NCBI GenBank assembly: GCA_022573285.1
Contig: JACZUF010000007.1
Coordinates: forward strand, 1 to 64,000
Direction: 5' to 3'
Source of the DNA: Chloroflexota bacterium
GTDB taxonomy: Bacteria > Chloroflexota > Dehalococcoidia > Lucifugimonadales > UBA3495
DNA: 64,000 nucleotides
Below the pieces are notes generated by a model. It saw only the letters and a program-made list of their open reading frames with translations. It did not search any database and was not told where the DNA came from. Made by a program: the position numbers and the translations under genes. Shown here piece by piece: positions 63,168-64,000 of the stretch (positions are counted from its first letter, which is position 1; each line of letters opens with the position of its first letter).

Positions 63168-63770
63168 ATGCCTGACGCCATAAAGCTCGACCCCAAGAAG
63201 ACCGCCTTTATCATCATCGACATGGTGAACGCCATCGCCAAGGGCGGTCCCGGCCCCACCTACACGCTGCCCGATAACCGCAAGGACATCGTGGCCAGCT
63301 TCCAGAAGATGATTGCCCATTGCCGCAAGGTTGGGACGCCGCTCATCTACATCACCACCCACCGCCGGGCGGACAACGCCGACAGTCCAAAGACGGTCTC
63401 CGACATCGGCGGGGGCGGCGGCAATCCGATGTTGCCCGGCACTCCTGCGGTGGATGTCATCGACGAACTGGCCTTGCAGCCCGACGACTTCCTCCTGGTG
63501 AAGCCCCGGTTCAGCGCGTTCTACGGCACCAACCTGGACGGCATCCTGCGGCACCTGGGCACCGAGACCATCTTGGTGGGCGGAATCTCCACTCAGCGTA
63601 GTGTGGAGGGCACGGCCAGGGACGCCAAGAACCGGGACATGCAGTGTGTGGTGGTCAGCGATTGCTGCACCGCCGGCGAGGTGGATGTCCACGAGATGAC
63701 CATCAATCACGTGCTGCCGCTATTGGTCCGGGTCCGAAACACGGACGAGACGATCACCGCCCTGAGTTAA
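63168..63770 (+). CDS. Isochorismatase/cysteine hydrolase-fold protein lacking the nucleophilic Cys
   Basis: The 200-residue protein has the cysteine-hydrolase layout: AFIIIDMVNA with Asp18, LVKPRFSAFYGTNLDGILRH with Lys112, and GGISTQRSVEGTARDAKNRD. In active members the last segment reads TxxCVExTARDA; here Ser145 replaces the Cys. Asp and Lys remain. True isochorismatases also lack this Cys, so the protein may be a lyase-like or changed hydrolase. The substrate is unknown. ATG 63168 is the start. Confidence 0.85.
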   Translation: MPDAIKLDPKKTAFIIIDMVNAIAKGGPGPTYTLPDNRKDIVASFQKMIAHCRKVGTPLIYITTHRRADNADSPKTVSDIGGGGGNPMLPGTPAVDVIDELALQPDDFLLVKPRFSAFYGTNLDGILRHLGTETILVGGISTQRSVEGTARDAKNRDMQCVVVSDCCTAGEVDVHEMTINHVLPLLVRVRNTDETITALS

Positions 63771-63802
63771 CCGGTGCCCCTACGCGTGTCAATCTCAGCC
63801 CC

Positions 63803-63840
63803 AATAAAAAGGCCCCTTCCTAATGGAAGGGGCCGTTATT
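63803..63840. terminator. Bidirectional terminator between convergent genes
   Basis: GGCCCCTTCC (63811-63820) and GGAAGGGGCC (63825-63834) form a perfect ten-pair stem with loop TAAT. On the minus strand TTTTTATT follows; on the plus strand GTTATT. It separates the isochorismatase-like gene from the convergent flavin enzyme. Confidence 0.9.
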
Positions 63841-63856
63841 CGCGCCGTTATACGGC

Positions 63857-64000
63857 CTAATCGTCGTAGGGCTTGAGCTTGATCTGGTGCAGAGCCGGGA
63901 TGACCTCTTTGCCCAGGAGCTCGATGGAGCGCATGGTGTCTTCGTGCTTCATGGCGCCCTCGTTCCCGTAGATGTGGAGGTATCCGGGGCTCAGGCGCTC
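63857..64000 (-). CDS. LLM-class flavin-dependent oxidoreductase, C-terminal end only
   Basis: The last 47 codons of a minus-strand gene whose start lies beyond the window. They read RLSPGYLHIYGNEGAMKHED, then TMRSIELLGKEVIPALHQIK and end KPYDD. The TMRSIELLGKEVIPAL pattern is the usual C-terminus of luciferase-like (F420- or FMN-using) monooxygenases. Substrate and cofactor cannot be known from this part. Confidence 0.65.
   Translation of the reverse strand, partial: ERLSPGYLHIYGNEGAMKHEDTMRSIELLGKEVIPALHQIKLKPYDD

Overview
The window reads as a piece of a GC-rich bacterial chromosome, most likely from the Chloroflexota (Dehalococcoidia/SAR202-like). That placement rests on protein flavour (a fused EtfB-EtfA, adjacent acyl-CoA dehydrogenases, an LLM-type flavin enzyme, CobN with a fused ChlI-ChlD) and was not tested by a search. 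Coding density is high, TTG and GTG starts are frequent, and no tRNA, rRNA, CRISPR array or insertion sequence was seen.

Layout. (1) 1-1740: the 3' part of a crotonase gene, one copy of a dispersed repeat, and a LicD-type gene. (2) 1925-9287, minus strand: a histidine run hisZ-hisG-(phospholipase C-like)-(RelA/SpoT synthetase)-hisD-hisC-hisB behind a promoter and a terminator-like leader hairpin. (3) 9333-13322, minus: two SDR proteins (one with degenerate catalytic motifs), birA and glyS. (4) 13592-26908, minus: a cobalt/cobalamin block. One B12 riboswitch with its terminator precedes cbtB-cbtA-chlID; a second, with a near-identical promoter, precedes a family-5 ABC importer without ATPase genes. 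cbiE-cobN follow, behind their own leader hairpin. (5) 27012-48750, plus: str/S10/spc/alpha ribosomal superoperon (rpsL-rpsG-fusA-rpsJ through rplQ-truA-rplM-rpsI), lacking tuf and rpoBC, with long acidic or low-complexity extensions on L4, S17, L5 and RpoA and an insertion in S12. (6) 48854-55680, minus: SAM cycle and methylthioadenosine salvage (mtnA-mtnP-rhodanese-ahcY-metK) under a SAM-I riboswitch, then a phosphohexomutase. (7) 55766-64000: pncB, fused etfBA, a toxin-antitoxin pair in toxin-first order, two acyl-CoA dehydrogenases, a YHS protein, an isochorismatase-like protein without its nucleophilic Cys, and the 3' end of an LLM flavin oxidoreductase.

How it fits together. Cobalt import (CbtAB, perhaps the ABC importer), chelation (CobN with ChlI/D) and ring methylation (CbiE) form one B12-responsive module. 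The SAM cluster recycles SAH and MTA and makes new SAM, which is also the methyl donor for corrin synthesis. A short inverted repeat, CCCGA...TCGGG, recurs about ten times: in intergenic DNA, inside both B12 riboswitches and inside the rplD tail. Together with the two ~100-base repeat copies it is the main structure that ordinary genes do not explain.
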